A stretch of 64,000 nucleotides of DNA from Hyperoplus lanceolatus (GCA_026929865.2 CM049397.1:27231198-27295197); one strand, 5' to 3'; counted from the stretch's first letter, positions 24,339-38,151 are shown. Numbers and translations: made by a program. Notes: generated by a model from the letters alone, not told the origin.

Positions 24339-24711
24339 TTTAAGGGGGTGTTGGTGATGCTGCAGAACAATCAATTGTCAAATTCACTTTGTCAAAATCA
24401 GTGAATATCTCCTCACGATTCGCTATCTGTCCGTACTGTGTGCACGCTGAAAATAAATACAGTGTCTCTTAAAACACAGCTTAGGCTTTGTAAACGGTCA
24501 TGTTGCAATCTATGGTGGGAAACCTTTGTTAACATAATGAAGTTTTACATGCCAGTTTACAGAGCTTAGGCTGTGCATTAACACCCACATATTTCACTGC
24601 ACGTCACAGTACAGACAGGTAGTGGCTCGTGAGGAGATACTCACTGATTTTGACAATAAGAGAATTCGACAACTAGCATTCTCCAGAATGGCTGACTGGC
24701 TGCACCTTTAA
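24339..24711. mobile_element. TTAA-flanked MITE with long, imperfect inverted repeats
   Basis: TTAA is present at both ends (24339-24342 and 24708-24711). The arms pair over much of the element. For example, TTTGTCAAAATCAGTGAATA (24388 on) matches ATTGTCAAAATCAGTGAGTA read on the minus strand from about 24656, followed in both by TCTCCTCACGA and a CTGTC-GTACTGTG block. There is no ORF. The structure fits a foldback-like or piggyBac-type non-autonomous element. Confidence 0.65.
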
Positions 24712-26148
24712 TGTGCCTCATTTTGTACTGAGATGACAGAGCAATCATCCTCCCCTCCATTCCCTCTCTGTTCATGTGAGGCTTTTTGATGGCTGTGCTT
24801 TTTTTCAGCTCTTCAGGATTGCACGAATGCCACTGTCTTGTTTTTTTTTGTAGATATGATATCTACATTTGTACAACTTTAAAACTTTACCCTTTTTTAT
24901 GATGCCAAGCTTTTGGACCTGCCTTTGAGTGTGGCCATGCAGAACAGGTATAAACACTACGTTATGAATAACTTCATGTCCTATGAAGTAGATCTTCTCA
25001 AGATGATCCATGTTCGTAGGTGCACAGCAATTAACATTCATAACCTGAATTAAAATCTGGTGTACAACCCATTTTCCTGTCAGTTTTGGTCTCTCTCATC
25101 TGTACTTGTCTCTATTCGCTGTCAAGTGGCAAAACCGACCCGAAGGTCTGCGAAATAGAACATAACAATACATTTTATAAATGAACATCGTATCCTCCTG
25201 CCTTGTCATTGGTCATTGGTTGGCTCAGAAGGACCTTAGGCGATCTCTTCCTTTAATAAAAGCAACTTGTTCCGTGAGAGGCACAATTAAAGAGTGGGAG
25301 GCAGAAAGATTACACATAGGCTTACAGGCACCTCTGAATGACTCAAGAGCAGACTGTTCAGCAGCTGGTAAAATTATCCACCATTGTCACGAAACATTCA
25401 AAGCCAATCTTTCCCTGCTACGCACCCACCTCTCCCTCTCCCCACTAGGTAACCTCTGCGGGGGTTATATAAAGTGGAAGGGAGACTGAAAACAGTTCTG
25501 ACATTTGGGCAAAGTGAAAAAAAGCACTCAGTCTGGCCGCTGTCAGAATAGATAAAGCCACAACAGTCTTCTTAAGTCAGGGAACATCAAGCATAGTAGA
25601 TTAGTGCGAAGGAATCGGGTAATAACTTTAACACATGACATCTTACCACTTTCCATCACATATGCAACTTCAAAGGGGGAAATATGGTATTTATTGATGG
25701 GCCCATAATTCAGTTCTCCTCTGAAGCAGGTCAGATTTCATTGGACAGGGCAGGGAGAATGAAACCAGATGATCCAAGGCCTGGGCCCCAAACTCTGGCT
25801 GAGCTTTCACTTTAGGCCCACAGGTTGTTGGGTCAAATCCTGCTAGGGGAGAGCCCTATCCACCCTGGATCTTGGGGCAGAGAGGAATAACAACAACATT
25901 TAGACTAGTGGTTCCCAACAGCTCTATCAGATGAGCTCAAGCAAACCTTCATCGACACCGTCCGTCTAGTTCCAAGTGTGTGCATTTCAATTCATCTCAG
26001 TGGATGTTAATATAGTGTAAAGGAAACTGATTTACTTGATTGATTCGATGTTTTTGTCACATTTCCATTCCTGTTACAACTAATGTTTTTAACTATGTAT
26101 TCATGACTTATATCTAATTATTAAAACTGTGTATTATTTTTTTAAATA
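24712..26148. other. Intergenic, no gene seen
   Basis: The 102-codon ORF at 25181-25489 has no recognisable domain. A TATATAAAG motif (near 25467) follows a GC-richer stretch but no transcript structure is apparent. Confidence 0.4.
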
Positions 26149-26290
26149 TTAAAGACCTACTTCACCGGTGGGAATATGAAGGTGTATTGAACTCTGAGAT
26201 CCTATGTAGTATAAACGTGCAATTTCTTTTAAAATTGGTTCATCCTAGCCTGAGAAAAGGCAAAAAGAGTGTTTTAAGTCTCACTGTCTA

Positions 26291-26337
26291 ACCCTACATT
26301 GTACTGGTGTGACATCACACCACTACAAATGTAGGGT
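26291..26337. repeat. Inverted repeat (hairpin) inside the MITE
   Basis: The arm accctacattgtactggtgt plus ga (26291-26312) pairs with 26315-26337 across a 2-base loop, with one mismatch and one bulged base. Confidence 0.8.
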
Positions 26338-26338
26338 T

Positions 26339-26367
26339 CCCTTGGCCCAGGACAGCTGGGCCAAGGG
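26339..26367. repeat. Perfect 11-bp hairpin inside the MITE
   Basis: CCCTTGGCCCA (26339-26349) pairs exactly with TGGGCCAAGGG (26357-26367) around a 7-base loop. Confidence 0.85.
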
Positions 26368-26475
26368 AAGACTGGGGAAAGACTGAGGGAAGAAAAACCT
26401 CATTCATCATTATATTACAATAACGATTTTATAATGATAGAACGCCGGTTCTGCATGGGTGAAGTATTCCTTTAA

Positions 26476-28570
26476 CTAGTTTACTAGTTTTCATAACTGA
26501 AAACAACATGGCTTTAAGTAGTTATAACCTACTGGGGTGTGTACTGGACAGTCAGTGGAGATAGCTTACTAGTTATTGTTCAAGTAAATTAACCATCATA
26601 GATCAACATCACATCAAATTATATTTCTATTAGGATCTGTATTTTTCCTTGACACAAATATCTATATGTATTTGATGTGACAATACTTTGATGATCCAAA
26701 TACATTCTGGAAATGGCAGAGTAACCCCCTGGGGTGCAACTTCTGGTGGGGAATCACTGCTTTAGTCACACACTACTATCCAGCAGAACAATCTTGGTTT
26801 CGAATCTGTTTTTCTCAGTCTAAACACGACAAAGTAACCATGCAATGTGATTATGTTTAGCATTACTCTTCCCTTTTATACCTTACAAATGCAACTGAGT
26901 TTTGAAGTTATTTAGTGCAGCATATGTATTTTGTCCCACCAGCAGATTTAATACATTTTTTACTCAAAAAAACACACAGCCTCTAACACCTGACATGCAA
27001 CACGTGACTGCAGAGAGGAGAGCAACTGGCTTGTTTGAGCAATCCGTCCCATCTCACAGAAGAAAAAAAATGCCAAAGGGATTTCCACAAAGCAAACACT
27101 GGTTAGCCTCGCTATTTAGTGTGGAGAGCCACCACAGCCAACAAGTTCCCTTCCCAAAAAAATAGCTCAGTCTGCCCCCGATAGGGCACCAGTGTGGGTG
27201 CTTGAGTGTGTAATCCATATGATTCTGCGTTGGCCCAGATAGCTGAGGCAATGAATAATTTGCTGGCACAGATCCATGCTGGATGTGGTTTGACTCTTTG
27301 CTGTGGATTTTTCTCCCAAAGGGGGGGATGGTGGTTTGACTATCAATTACAGTGGCTGGAGCCCTGCAATCTGAGATCCTATGTGATTCATCCATGCCTT
27401 GCCTGCATGCTTGACTGGTATTCATGTTCTCTCGCAAAAATCACCACACAGCTTAAAAAAAAACTGTCACGTCTATTGTTGTCATTTCGTTGCCTGCCGC
27501 CAGTTGTTTCACATCGTTGAAAGCATCTGTGTCAGCTACAAAATTCTGAAAAGATGGCAGACATCAAGAGCGCAGAATTGGAAGGAAAGCATTGACAGTT
27601 GCGTCCATAGTATAAAGAGTACATTTGCTCTGTTACTGTTTAGATACAGCTGTTTGTGATGTACTTTGCATTCCTGAGCTCTCCAGTGTCTTAATTTCCC
27701 CCACGGATAAATGAGATGAAGTCATGCGACTGTATTTTCCAATGCACTTTTGATGAAGTTTTATTGAAGAGCAATTTTTCAGCAACCTGAAACATCTGCC
27801 TTTAATGTCTGGTTTATCCCTCAAAATCAAGCAGGATGGTTTTTGTATAGACCATTTTGGAGTGACATACAGAGGCATACGTCAGAAAATCACTGTTAAA
27901 CGGACGCCAAATTTCCACCGACATTCAGCCTCATTGGGCCCAAATGCAACGCAGCCAGAAGAAGACATACTGCAATTTAAGTGATGGACAGGGCCACAAT
28001 CACAGAGAGGCCCCGATGTTCACAAACTCAGCCAAGTTGTGTCCTTGTTTTGGTATATGCAACTTCTACCATCAAGAACTTTTAGCAGGCTAGCTAGTAG
28101 CTACCCTCACTGGCAACTGAGAACCCTGTTGTCAGCTTAGCCGTAACACACAGTACATTCATTCCTGATCAGTAAAAGGTACAGAAACAATCACTATCTG
28201 GTAAATCCATTGTATATAAGAGGCTGCTGAGCCATTAACCAGTTAAAAAGAGCTTTTTCTAGTGTTGTACTGAACCGAACTTAACAGCTTGAACCAGCAA
28301 CAGTTTTAGCAAATCAAAAGGCGTATTCTCAAAGTTATAATTCAGGTGTATTTCTTTTGCACTCTTTAAATTGTTAATATATACCCCTGCAGTCATGTAG
28401 CCGGGTACTTTTCGTGCAAAAGACCACTTTTACATTGCTTATTGGAGAGCAGGGAGTGAGTAACCCTCCAAAAGAAATGTCAGCCGTTGCTCTTTGAAAC
28501 AGTCATTCATGAGGCATTCTTTGATTGCTCATTGGACAAATTGATATGGAGCGAATACAAGAGGGTCTTA
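26476..28570. other. Intergenic, no gene seen
   Basis: No exon is recognised. The stretch 27170-27420 (gccagatagctgaggcaatg-like, low in simple repeats) is of mixed composition and could be a conserved non-coding element. The 127-codon minus-strand ORF across it has no domain. Confidence 0.4.
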
Positions 28571-28573
28571 GCA

Positions 28574-28614
28574 CGCACACGGTGACGCGCACACACACGC
28601 GCACACGCACGCGC

Positions 28615-28708
<94 letters not shown>
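28574..28708. repeat. Compound (GC/AC)n and (AC)~48 microsatellite
   Basis: Alternating GCAC and ACGC units at 28574-28620 pass into a pure AC run to 28708. The long alternating purine-pyrimidine tract has Z-DNA potential. Confidence 0.95.
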
Positions 28709-28711
<3 letters not shown>

Positions 28712-31700
28712 GCTTCCCGGTAGTGTACGGGGCCTCTTATTGTGCAGCTCAGCCATCTGTCTCACAGCAGTAGGTCCTAGTTACCTGTTGTACTCTTTCT
28801 TACCCTGCTCATTCACCAATTCAGCCTCAGTGCCAGCAGCCCCTTTTCACCATCTAGTTTAGCAGAGAGTTCTCGAAGACAATTTCTCACAAAAAGAGGG
28901 ATCCAAGTGTGAAGAAAACAACAACTGGAAACCGGAAGCCTTTCTGAGCTGCTTGTTCAAACCTTTTAAGTATACGTTATTACAACGTGTGACCTTTCTG
29001 ATTATTTGGAATGGTTTTTATTTGATCTGTGCAAACAAAAAAACGTATGGAAAATTCCTCAAGTCCTCTAAGATTTCAAACGTGAGCCACGTCACTGTCA
29101 GAGGCTTTGGCGATGGCCGAGGTGGATATTGAGAGTGATGGGGGACAGATGCTTCTCCTTAGAGCATAGGAGTTTTTTTTGCCCATGGCCCCCGCTCAGA
29201 TAAGATGCTAAGTTTACGTTGCAGCAGTCTGCAGCAGCCTTAGAAGTCAGTTGGATGTCCAGACCTGTAGCATATGGAGTTAGTTAAAAGCAGAGCGGCG
29301 AGCCCCGGGCCCTTTCTGTCTTGTACGCGACCAGCGGTGAGCGCTCGCCCTCACTGAGACATTTTTGTTTCGATCGCTGCAGGCAGAATGAGGCTTCAAA
29401 GATTACAGTCAAATTTATGTTTTTTTGAACGTGGGAACAAAAAAAGCTGGCATCTCATAACGATGAAAGGATTCCTGAGAAGGTGCTTTACCTGCAAAAG
29501 CATTGCAGGCTTCTTGGAGGTTGACATTCAGGTTTATTAAGTGGCTGTTTACACATAATGCATCAAAATGCATGGTTATGAATGTCAAAGTATGGTAATG
29601 CATGTAGACGTATCTGTGTATGTACAACACTATTAAAGCAAATTCCTTTTGTAGTCCACAACTCAGCAGGCACTATATTGACTTTAGAAAGTCAAATTCC
29701 CAGAGGATTGGCTAAACGTGTGCAATGCTTAACAAACATTTATTTTCCATTTCAGTAAATCCAATTAAACATTTTCTAAAGTGCTGAGCAGCTGTTTGTG
29801 TGTGACGTTCACTCTAATGACCCTTAGTTAACTTTCCACCTAATGCGGTCATTATCATCGAATAACAGGAAGTTCATTTTCCTGTTCCTAAACTACCCAA
29901 CCTTTTCTGACCAATGACCTCTCAGAATAAGGGGTCGGGCCCAATTATAAGCAAGCTGCTAATAGTGCTCTATTGAGTCCAGATGTTGCTAGCGTCCATT
30001 AGTTAGCCTCACTGCACAGAGTAAATGACCACAACAAACTGGTTTGGAGTGGGACTAAAATACAAAGAGAAACATTGTCTGGCCACAAATGTTTCTCATC
30101 TACTGCTTTTACATTACATTTGGTAAAATACAATCATGCTTATGCTGCCTTAAATACATATGGGATAAATTCCATGGGATCATTGTTTTGATCCGTCCCT
30201 TTCACATAACATGTATTCATTTGATGCATTGCGAGTATAAAAAACAGATTATTAGTGCAGCTTTAACATGCGTATGCCATGTATGTATTTAAACAGATTC
30301 ATCCAAATTGTAAAAAGAACCCGCTATACCCCATACCACCGGCACCGCAACTTATTTGAAAGTGAGCTCTTCCTCTCATGACCTCATTTTAATTTTGCTA
30401 TACCTTAATTTCTCATTTCTTACAAGTAGGAGCTTACATGTCCTTATATGAATGGCTATTTTTGTATGTGTCATCAGGGTGTGTTGTTGTTGTTGCTGGT
30501 GTTCCCAAGAGCTTGGTGGGAGAACTCTTCACTCTCAAACTGTCAAAACACGTCTTCTTTCCTGGCTTCATATGTTAGGAGCAGATGAGAAAACGGCACA
30601 GTCAGTCTTGTTCCTGTCTAAACAAACATTACATTTTAAGGTTTGTATATTTTAACATTGAAAAGGCGACACTGCTGCAGACGCATAAATTCGTGGCTGT
30701 TCGGTTGACGTGTAAGTCGTCAGTTGGAATGGCACATAAAGACAGACTTTACAGTGATGCAGTAAGGTGTGTGTAATAACTCATGCAGGGTAGCTCTCTA
30801 TTTGGCCAAGACACAAGCAAGTATGTGCTTAAGGTTGGTTATGGTTATATCTTATTTGTTTGAAATGAATTGATTTATTTTTAGTTTAGCTCTCAAAACA
30901 GAGCTGATCATATAAAGGAATAGTTTATATAATTTTTTCTAATTGTGTCTTTATACACATCTCCAGAGGTTTAATATAAAAAGTATAAACTAAGAAAAAA
31001 ACTCCTATGTTAGTCATGTTTCTTGGTAGAGAGTCGCTTCTAGGGTTTTGGTTTTCGAGGGTAGTCCATGAACAATTTATGTGCTCTTTTGTTTGTTTAC
31101 TGTGGTTTGCCGGTCATAAAAATAAAGTCAGCTGAAGGGATCTCTCTTGCTCATGTTCCTTCGTGCATTTTCCTCTCACTCTCTCACTCCTTCTCTCTCT
31201 CTCTCTTTCTCTCTCTAGCTCACACTCTCCTGGCTGGCGTTCAAGCCCTCAGAGCAATTTGGACCGTCACACCCACCCTTGGCCAGAGCTGAAATTAATT
31301 GCTGACTAAAAAAGTGCCTAGCAACTCCCTCGCAGCGCAGCAAAAAAAAACATATCAACAGGTTGTCACTTGTGATATCAGGCCGGTTACCTCCTCTGAA
31401 TTATTAGGCCTGACACCGGCAAATGATACACTGCCAGAGGAATTTGCATGACATCACTACCGAGGATGCCATGTTGGAGGAAGAAAGCGCATACAGCACA
31501 ATGGCTCTTATATGTGTCTTAAGGCAATGGAAAAGTTGTCTTGAACTGTGGTGCGGAACAGCTGCAGTGCCAAAAATTATAAGGGATAGTTAGTACGCAA
31601 CGCCAGTACAGATGCGATACGGCATCACAGTTATTATCCACATGGTTATCATTTCCCTTCATTCTTGGCAACGTTTCTGGAGCATATACGTAAACGGAAG

Positions 31701-34700
31701 TCATCATAATTTACATTTTCTGACTTGTAAATAACGTTTTAGAATGCTGTTTTTTGCCTATACCTAACAAACATTAACCAAGTATATTTAACTTTAATTA
31801 GCAGTATATAAAGACAACGTCAAAGAAACAGACTTGGTAAGACAACATGAAAGCTTGCAATCCTTAAAACCTATTAAGGCATTTTAAAATGTCAGACATG
31901 AATATGTGCTCATTAGCTCTAAGTCTTTTCTGAATCCACACAATAAGGTATCACTGCCCGTGCCTCTTGGCCAGTTCTTCTCTTCTTCAGTGTATGAAAG
32001 TCATTCAGAACTGGCAACCTCATCAACATGCCATGTCCCCTGCAGTCTGCTGAGTGCACAGGAATGTTAGGCTAGGAAATTGAAAACGTACTCATACAGG
32101 TCGGGATGGCGGAAATTAAAATAATCAAGTCAGGCATCCAGAGGCCCCAAAATCAAAACCTGAAGGAGTTTGGTCATAGACTTTTTTTTTATTATTAACC
32201 TGCGTCTTTGGTCGAAGGAACGCTTATGAAGTGCAGCTGGCAAACAGTACCCGAGGCAAAACATGTTTGAAATGGACCACGAAAGCCCTCTCCAACCCAC
32301 TTAATGGTTTTGTTTTTTTGACCATATTTTGTTTTTTCAACACCGGGCTCTGGTTTCATTATGACACCAGTGTATGCTGAGAATTCTGCTGTTCGTATGC
32401 CTCCCATAGGAACCACATTTGTAGATCCATGAAAAAAAGAAAAAAAGCTGTCTTCTTCTCTGATCCAGACACCACAGGAGAGTTCAATTCAGTGTTCTGA
32501 CCTCAGCCCTAGAAATGCTGAAAGCAGAAATTCCTTCAGTGATTGTGTGCCTCTAATTTCCACTCAGAAGACAACATGCATGTCATGACAGTCTTTCCCT
32601 TATCTCCCCATCTCGTGCTGGTGCTATCTTCCACTTCTGGCAAAGAATGTCTGCTGCTGTGTCAGGGTGTGCAGGCGGAGGCTCCATGAGTGAGCAAACA
32701 AGAAGAAAAACGAGCTGACATAAAACAGAGATGACTGTAAGCCGCCTTGGGACTCAAGATCGTTCACAGGTTCACAAATGAAAAGTCTGCTTATAATCCT
32801 GTAAGAATTTGCTCTCAGAGATATGACTGGGCGACTGGCGTTTCTTGTTCATCAAAAATTTTTTAGATGGGATTTCAATTTAAAATCAAAACATAATAGA
32901 TCATACTCTAAGGTGACTCATGTTAGAGTCACCTTATATTTTATTTTAGCTTCAATCCAAAGTAGGTGGCTATCCATGAATTTGAGAGAAAAAGTTCTTG
33001 TGTATGATTACCCATACGTCTCCCTAACAAGACTTCAGTTTTCGTCCATGGTGGTAGACACGCCCTTTCATGAAGCTTATTTAAAACCATGTCCACTACC
33101 AGTTTAACTTTAAACTACGAAGAATAAACAATACGTACACAATTGTTGTACAACTGTCATATCTTTATACAAATTCTAAAGGTGACATACAGATCATGTT
33201 TACAATATCAGCTAGAACGTTCAGAGAATAGTGTCACTTAATGAAAAGTGCAGGTACAGCAAAGTCCAAGTATCTGAAAAGAGGTTGAGTGCATAACCAG
33301 AGAACTCAGAAGTCAGAGAAAAACCTGCATGCCGACACAGTGACACTGAGCACCTGAGAGCTGAAGACTCTGTGGCCTGATTTGATACTTATTAAGACTG
33401 CTTGGAAAGTCAAAATGAAGACACAAAGTTTGGCAAAGCAATTTCTAATTTCTAGAGAGCCAAGTAAGTAACACATATTCATATCCAGTTTTCAGGTTAT
33501 TTTAATAAATATTTCACATCTTGGAATGAAGTCAAGGAAACAAATAACTGGTATTTGGATTGTTTCCTTTTTAAGCTTTGTTCATGGGGTTTTTCCACAA
33601 TTGGGACCAAGCTTTTTGATGTTGCGTAATTTAGTAAGCATTGTTCTGGCATTCGAACAGGTCTTGTTTCCAAGTTTCTAGGTATGTCTCACAGTAGTAG
33701 TCCAGTCCAACCCATGTCCAAAGTCTCATCTTTTTTAGTCTGACTCGAGTCCAAGTCTTGAGTCTCAAGTGTACGGCATTAGTATTAAGCTTAAAGTCAC
33801 GTGAGGGAATATCATACTTGTGTCTGCATATTAACACAGTTGCAAAGTTCAAATCGTTTCAACTAAATGCAAATACTTGCATGCAGCTTTTGGTTTGATT
33901 ACACGGAATGTAACACATGTTCCCTTACAGTCACATCCATATGCAAGGGGAATAAAAGGTTTATGTACTCTTATGTAACTCCTTTAGACTATTAATTTTA
34001 GTTGAGACTTACTTTGTCTCTTCGGTTGCTATGGATTCATGCAGACATCCTTTCCTGCACAGCTAATTGTGACAAAAGTGCAAAGACTGAGTTGATGTCA
34101 CATATCTAAACAAGTGAATGTCTTACAGGGATGGCATCTGGACCCTTAGGCCTCGGTTGACCCAGGGCTGCTCTAATTGTGTATTCATTAAAATAGTTTA
34201 GTAGCTGGAAGGCCCTGATGGTGGCTCTGATAGTTCAGGGTAGCACCCTGGGAGAAGGACTATACGCTCTAGGGTATCATGGGGGAAAGATCTTATCTAT
34301 AGCTCCATTCATGGGGAAATGTTTCTGTCCATTTGGCAGAGGACTGCTCTCTCAGTATGGGCTGAGCTAGAAGATAAGAGAGATGACTAAAGGCAGGAGG
34401 CAAGCTAATGAGAGGGAGATTTCCCATGGACGGCCAAAACACTAGCAGCTGGCCAAAAATAAAAAATAAAAATAAAAAAAAACTTCACTAGACTACAAAG
34501 CAGGACAACATGATATTCCCAACTAGCTTATAGGCCATCATCAGGATCAGATTCACAATTTTCAAACTTTTTTCCTAGTTTTCAAATGATGGCTTTGGTC
34601 AGCACAGAAACAGTGTGTAGCATTATTTGTCACATAATTTCTGCTGTGGTTTGAGTTCAAATGACAGGTTTAGCCGAGACACTTTAGACACAAGCCCCTC

Positions 34701-36876
34701 TTTGTCTTTATTTGGAGAAAATAAATGATTTTCTTCCACTTAAATACCTCATCGCTCACTGTTTTTAGTTTTAACAGACTTTTTTTATGAGAAGTAAACA
34801 GCATATTTTTACAGGCGCGGATCAGTTTCAACTTCTTTTCTTTTGTTTCCTTTTTTTGCTGGGTTTGTAATGTCCCCTTATGAATCCAAACGCTCCTACA
34901 TGCAAATAACTGTTGTTTGCAATAATTCCTAAATATAAACAGATGAAAAAACACTTCTGATAATAGAAAACTAAATGAAAAAATTCCCTGTCAGTTGAAA
35001 ATAAATGAGTATTTCCTCAGATAAGATTTCTCACAAATTCGTTCATTTCAAACTGTCGATATATTCCGGAATAAAAACACACAAAATAAGCAACGGACAA
35101 ATACATAATTGTAAATATGTAATTAGCTTTTCTCCCAAGGCATGCTACAGTTAAGCTTCGAGGCCCTCTGAAAAAAATCTGAACATTCAATTAGAATGAA
35201 AATACTAAAAACTCATTAGAGTGAGATTTAGTGTTCAAGAAAAAATACACAAACACACACACACACACACTCTCTCTTATGGACCAATCCAAAGCCACCG
35301 CCGGAAAGCCTGTGGTTTGCATGAGAAAAAATGTCCATAAACGCGAGTGCGGGTTTGCCTTGGCTTGAACATGTTACGCTCCTCAGTATGTGTGTAAATC
35401 TCTTCTGCCTGGTTGTGTGCTGTGAATCTGTGTATAGCTTTAAGCAGTGTCCTATGCCAGCATCTTTTCTTTTTTTTTTCTCCTCTCGATGACTTTGCGG
35501 TGCACAATCGCTTAGATGTTTCCCGTCTCTGTCAGTGGCGAGGGCATGGGGCCAATACAGAGATGGAATATGGAGTCATAAGCCAGCCAGACTAACGGCC
35601 CCGGCTATTTCCTGTGGCGCGGCACCGTGCGATGGGATTGGTCACCGCTCCTCCCTGCACTGTGAGAATCTCTCTGTGCTGCATCAGGCTCTTTATGAAC
35701 AGATTGGTGCGGACCTGTCTTCTGTTTTCACTTAAATCAGCTCTTTTTTCTCTGTGTCACCTCTTCCCTGCGTGCTGCTTTTTTTTTTATAACTCCCTGT
35801 TCTTATCTCTGCCAGTTTGAACTGACTCAAAATATGTCTGTCTCATAACATGCATTCTAAAGTGGATTTGAAGCTTTGGTTAATCAGCGGTTTATCGTTT
35901 CTGTGACCAGTGTTAATTTTGTGGGGAGAATCTGACCACAGCGAAAGTCCATTCCTTTAAAAAACAAATATTAAGACGGGCAAGGTTCTGAGGGCTCTAT
36001 TCAGCCAAAGAAACCAACAGAGAAAATCCCACCCGCGCTGATGAAAACATATTCCTGCTCTGGTTATGTGGGGAAACCACCAGAAGTAAGACTGTGACCC
36101 ATCTGGGTTTTCTGACCAAAGAGTTAAAAGACACAAGCTGAAATCCAGAAAGTGTATAGTAGTCCCAAAACCAATACAGCTTTCATACAGGAGAGACATT
36201 GCATGTGACGTATGCTTGACTGAACCCATTGTTCCAGCTGGGTTGATCCCTGATCTATACAAAACCGCTGTCACAACTGAAGGGTGGGGCTTTGTACTGA
36301 CACTAAAGTCTGCAAATAGCTCAAATAGCCCCACTCACATGCCGGCTAAACCACAGCGATGCACAGATATACAGTATGTCAAATAAAATAAGTTCCCTCT
36401 CTCTGTCTCTGTTGTATTATAGACTATATGTATCTCAGGAACATAAGACATTATTTGTCCTAGAATATTTCTCTCTGAATGAAGTGCATCCACTTCATAG
36501 CCTGCTCCCTGATGGAAACTGGTATCATAATCTGGTGTTTGCCCTCTCTACCTCCTACTTAATACCTGTGTACAACGAAACAATCGTGGGTTTTGTGCGT
36601 ATAAAAAGAGACAAAAATATAGCTCACCGTCTCAGGACCAAAATGAGTAAGTGTTGAAGTGTTGAACTGCAATAGGTTCCCAAGCGCACATGAGTACAAA
36701 TTGTCTGCAGCCTTTCTTGCGCTAACAAACCTCCAGGGTGAACTGCTTTTCCACTCTTTATGGGCCAGCTTTAGATAATTCCATCTTTTTCAAGCTCAGT
36801 TTCTAGTTGAAAAGTTCCTCACAAACAAAGAGCTATTAGAAGGGATCTGGAGGGCATGCTACATATCTTCAGTGTT
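28709..36876. other. Intergenic, no gene seen; candidate regulatory blocks
   Basis: No coding exon is recognised. Points of note are a GC-richer patch at 29080-29390; a pyrimidine (CT)n tract at 31178-31216; an 11-bp perfect hairpin at 32909-32936; a short (CA)n at 35253-35270; and a GC-rich segment at 35520-35710 with a CCAAT-type attggtc and ETS-like ttcctg. These are composition and motif observations only. Confidence 0.4.
32909..32936. repeat. Perfect 11-bp inverted repeat with two TGACTC cores
   Basis: TAAGGTGACTC (32909-32919) pairs with GAGTCACCTTA (32926-32936) over a 6-base loop. TGACTCA at 32914-32920 matches the AP-1 consensus. Confidence 0.8.
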
Positions 36877-37065
36877 GCTTGTGTAACCGGTGTATAATTA
36901 TATTTCACCGATAATCCTTTTATGCCTTTAATTTATTTATTTTTCCTTTATACATTTCTTTATTAATGAATATTTGTTTTGAGAGCTTTTATTTTGATAC
37001 CTTGGGATGCGTGTGTCTGTTGTTACCCGCGAGGTCACTTCCTGTTATTTCCCGCTTTCCTCTTC

Positions 37066-37092
37066 AGTCGGCGATTGCCATACTGAAGAGAG
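37066..37092 (+). other. Exon-like block 1, unspliced copy
   Basis: The 27-bp block starting agtcggcgattgcc is preceded by a pyrimidine-rich tract ending cttc and followed by a strong splice-donor match, GAGAG|GTAAGA (37093 on). The same 27 bp recur exactly at 39271-39297. Confidence 0.7.
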
Positions 37093-37262
37093 GTAAGAAT
37101 GTACAGTGCTCCTCTGAATGAGTGTATAAAAGTGATTAAACACGGTAAAACGTATATGTAAATAATATGCCTTGGAGCAGGGGTGGCCAACCAGTCAGAG
37201 ACAAAGAGCCACATTTTTTACTGTGTTACTGCAAAGAGCCACATCGTACACACGGGTACACA

Positions 37263-38103
37263 CAGTGGCGATTCCAGGAAATTTTGACTGGGGGTGGCCA
37301 AGGTGGGCCACAGAGTTAGAGTGGGGTGGCCATCGCACCCCTGAATGAATAGCATGTGATATGCTGTACAACCAATTCAAAGATGATTTATAATCCCAAA
37401 TGCCCAAATCATGTTAGTATCCATTGTAATGTTTGTCAGAAAACTAAACCCCTGAAGGGGGATCTGGGGGCATCCCCCCCCAGAAGATTTTTTTGTGTTT
37501 TTAACAACATAATCTAAGCATTCTGGTGCATTCTCGCGAAGATAATAAAGGAAAAAGTCAATATTTATTTCAGCTCAGATGAATAGTAAAATTAGCAAGA
37601 CAACATAACTTGCTAGCAGCCAGATGCCTAACAACTGGACAGAGGGATGGATGACCACTAGCTTTTGACCAAATATCTTGCTAAAAAAATAAACCTTTAT
37701 TTATGGAAGTCTGCCCTTGCTAAGAACATGTTACACTCGCTAACTACAAACTTTAATTTTTTTATTCAGATTTCAAAAATCTGCTGGGACACGTGCCTAT
37801 ACACATGCATGGGTGGCACGCATGTCACAAGCACACTTATGCTGTTTTCAAGACCTTTGCTGACCAGAGACCAGTTCTAGTGGCCACAGTCCTACCATTA
37901 ATTTAGTAATAGAAAATTGCAAACTGATCTCATATCAGTGGATTGGAGTGTTTGTGTGATGAACTTGGCAACTACCTATCACAAAAAGTTAAGAAAGAAA
38001 AAAAAATACATATCATCTGGGCACTGGGGTGGCCAGTAAGATTTCAGGGGGGGGGCGTTTTTATTTTCGCGGGGAGCTTGCACATGCATGCACAAGCATT
38101 ATT

Positions 38104-38151
<48 letters not shown>

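Larger units (their letters stand above)
26149..26475. mobile_element. TTAA-flanked MITE containing two internal hairpins
   Basis: The left end is TTAAAGACCTACTTCACCGG. The right end on the minus strand is TTAAAGGAATACTTCACCCA. TTAA is at 26149-26152 and 26472-26475. The 327-bp interior holds two near-perfect hairpins (26291-26337 and 26339-26367), given separately. It has no coding potential. Confidence 0.7.

Noticed and set aside
33690..33780. gactcgagtccaagtcttgagtc-type repetition as a mobile-element end
   Set aside because: Similar phrases occur in fish repeats, but no inverted ends or target duplication could be found, so no element is called.
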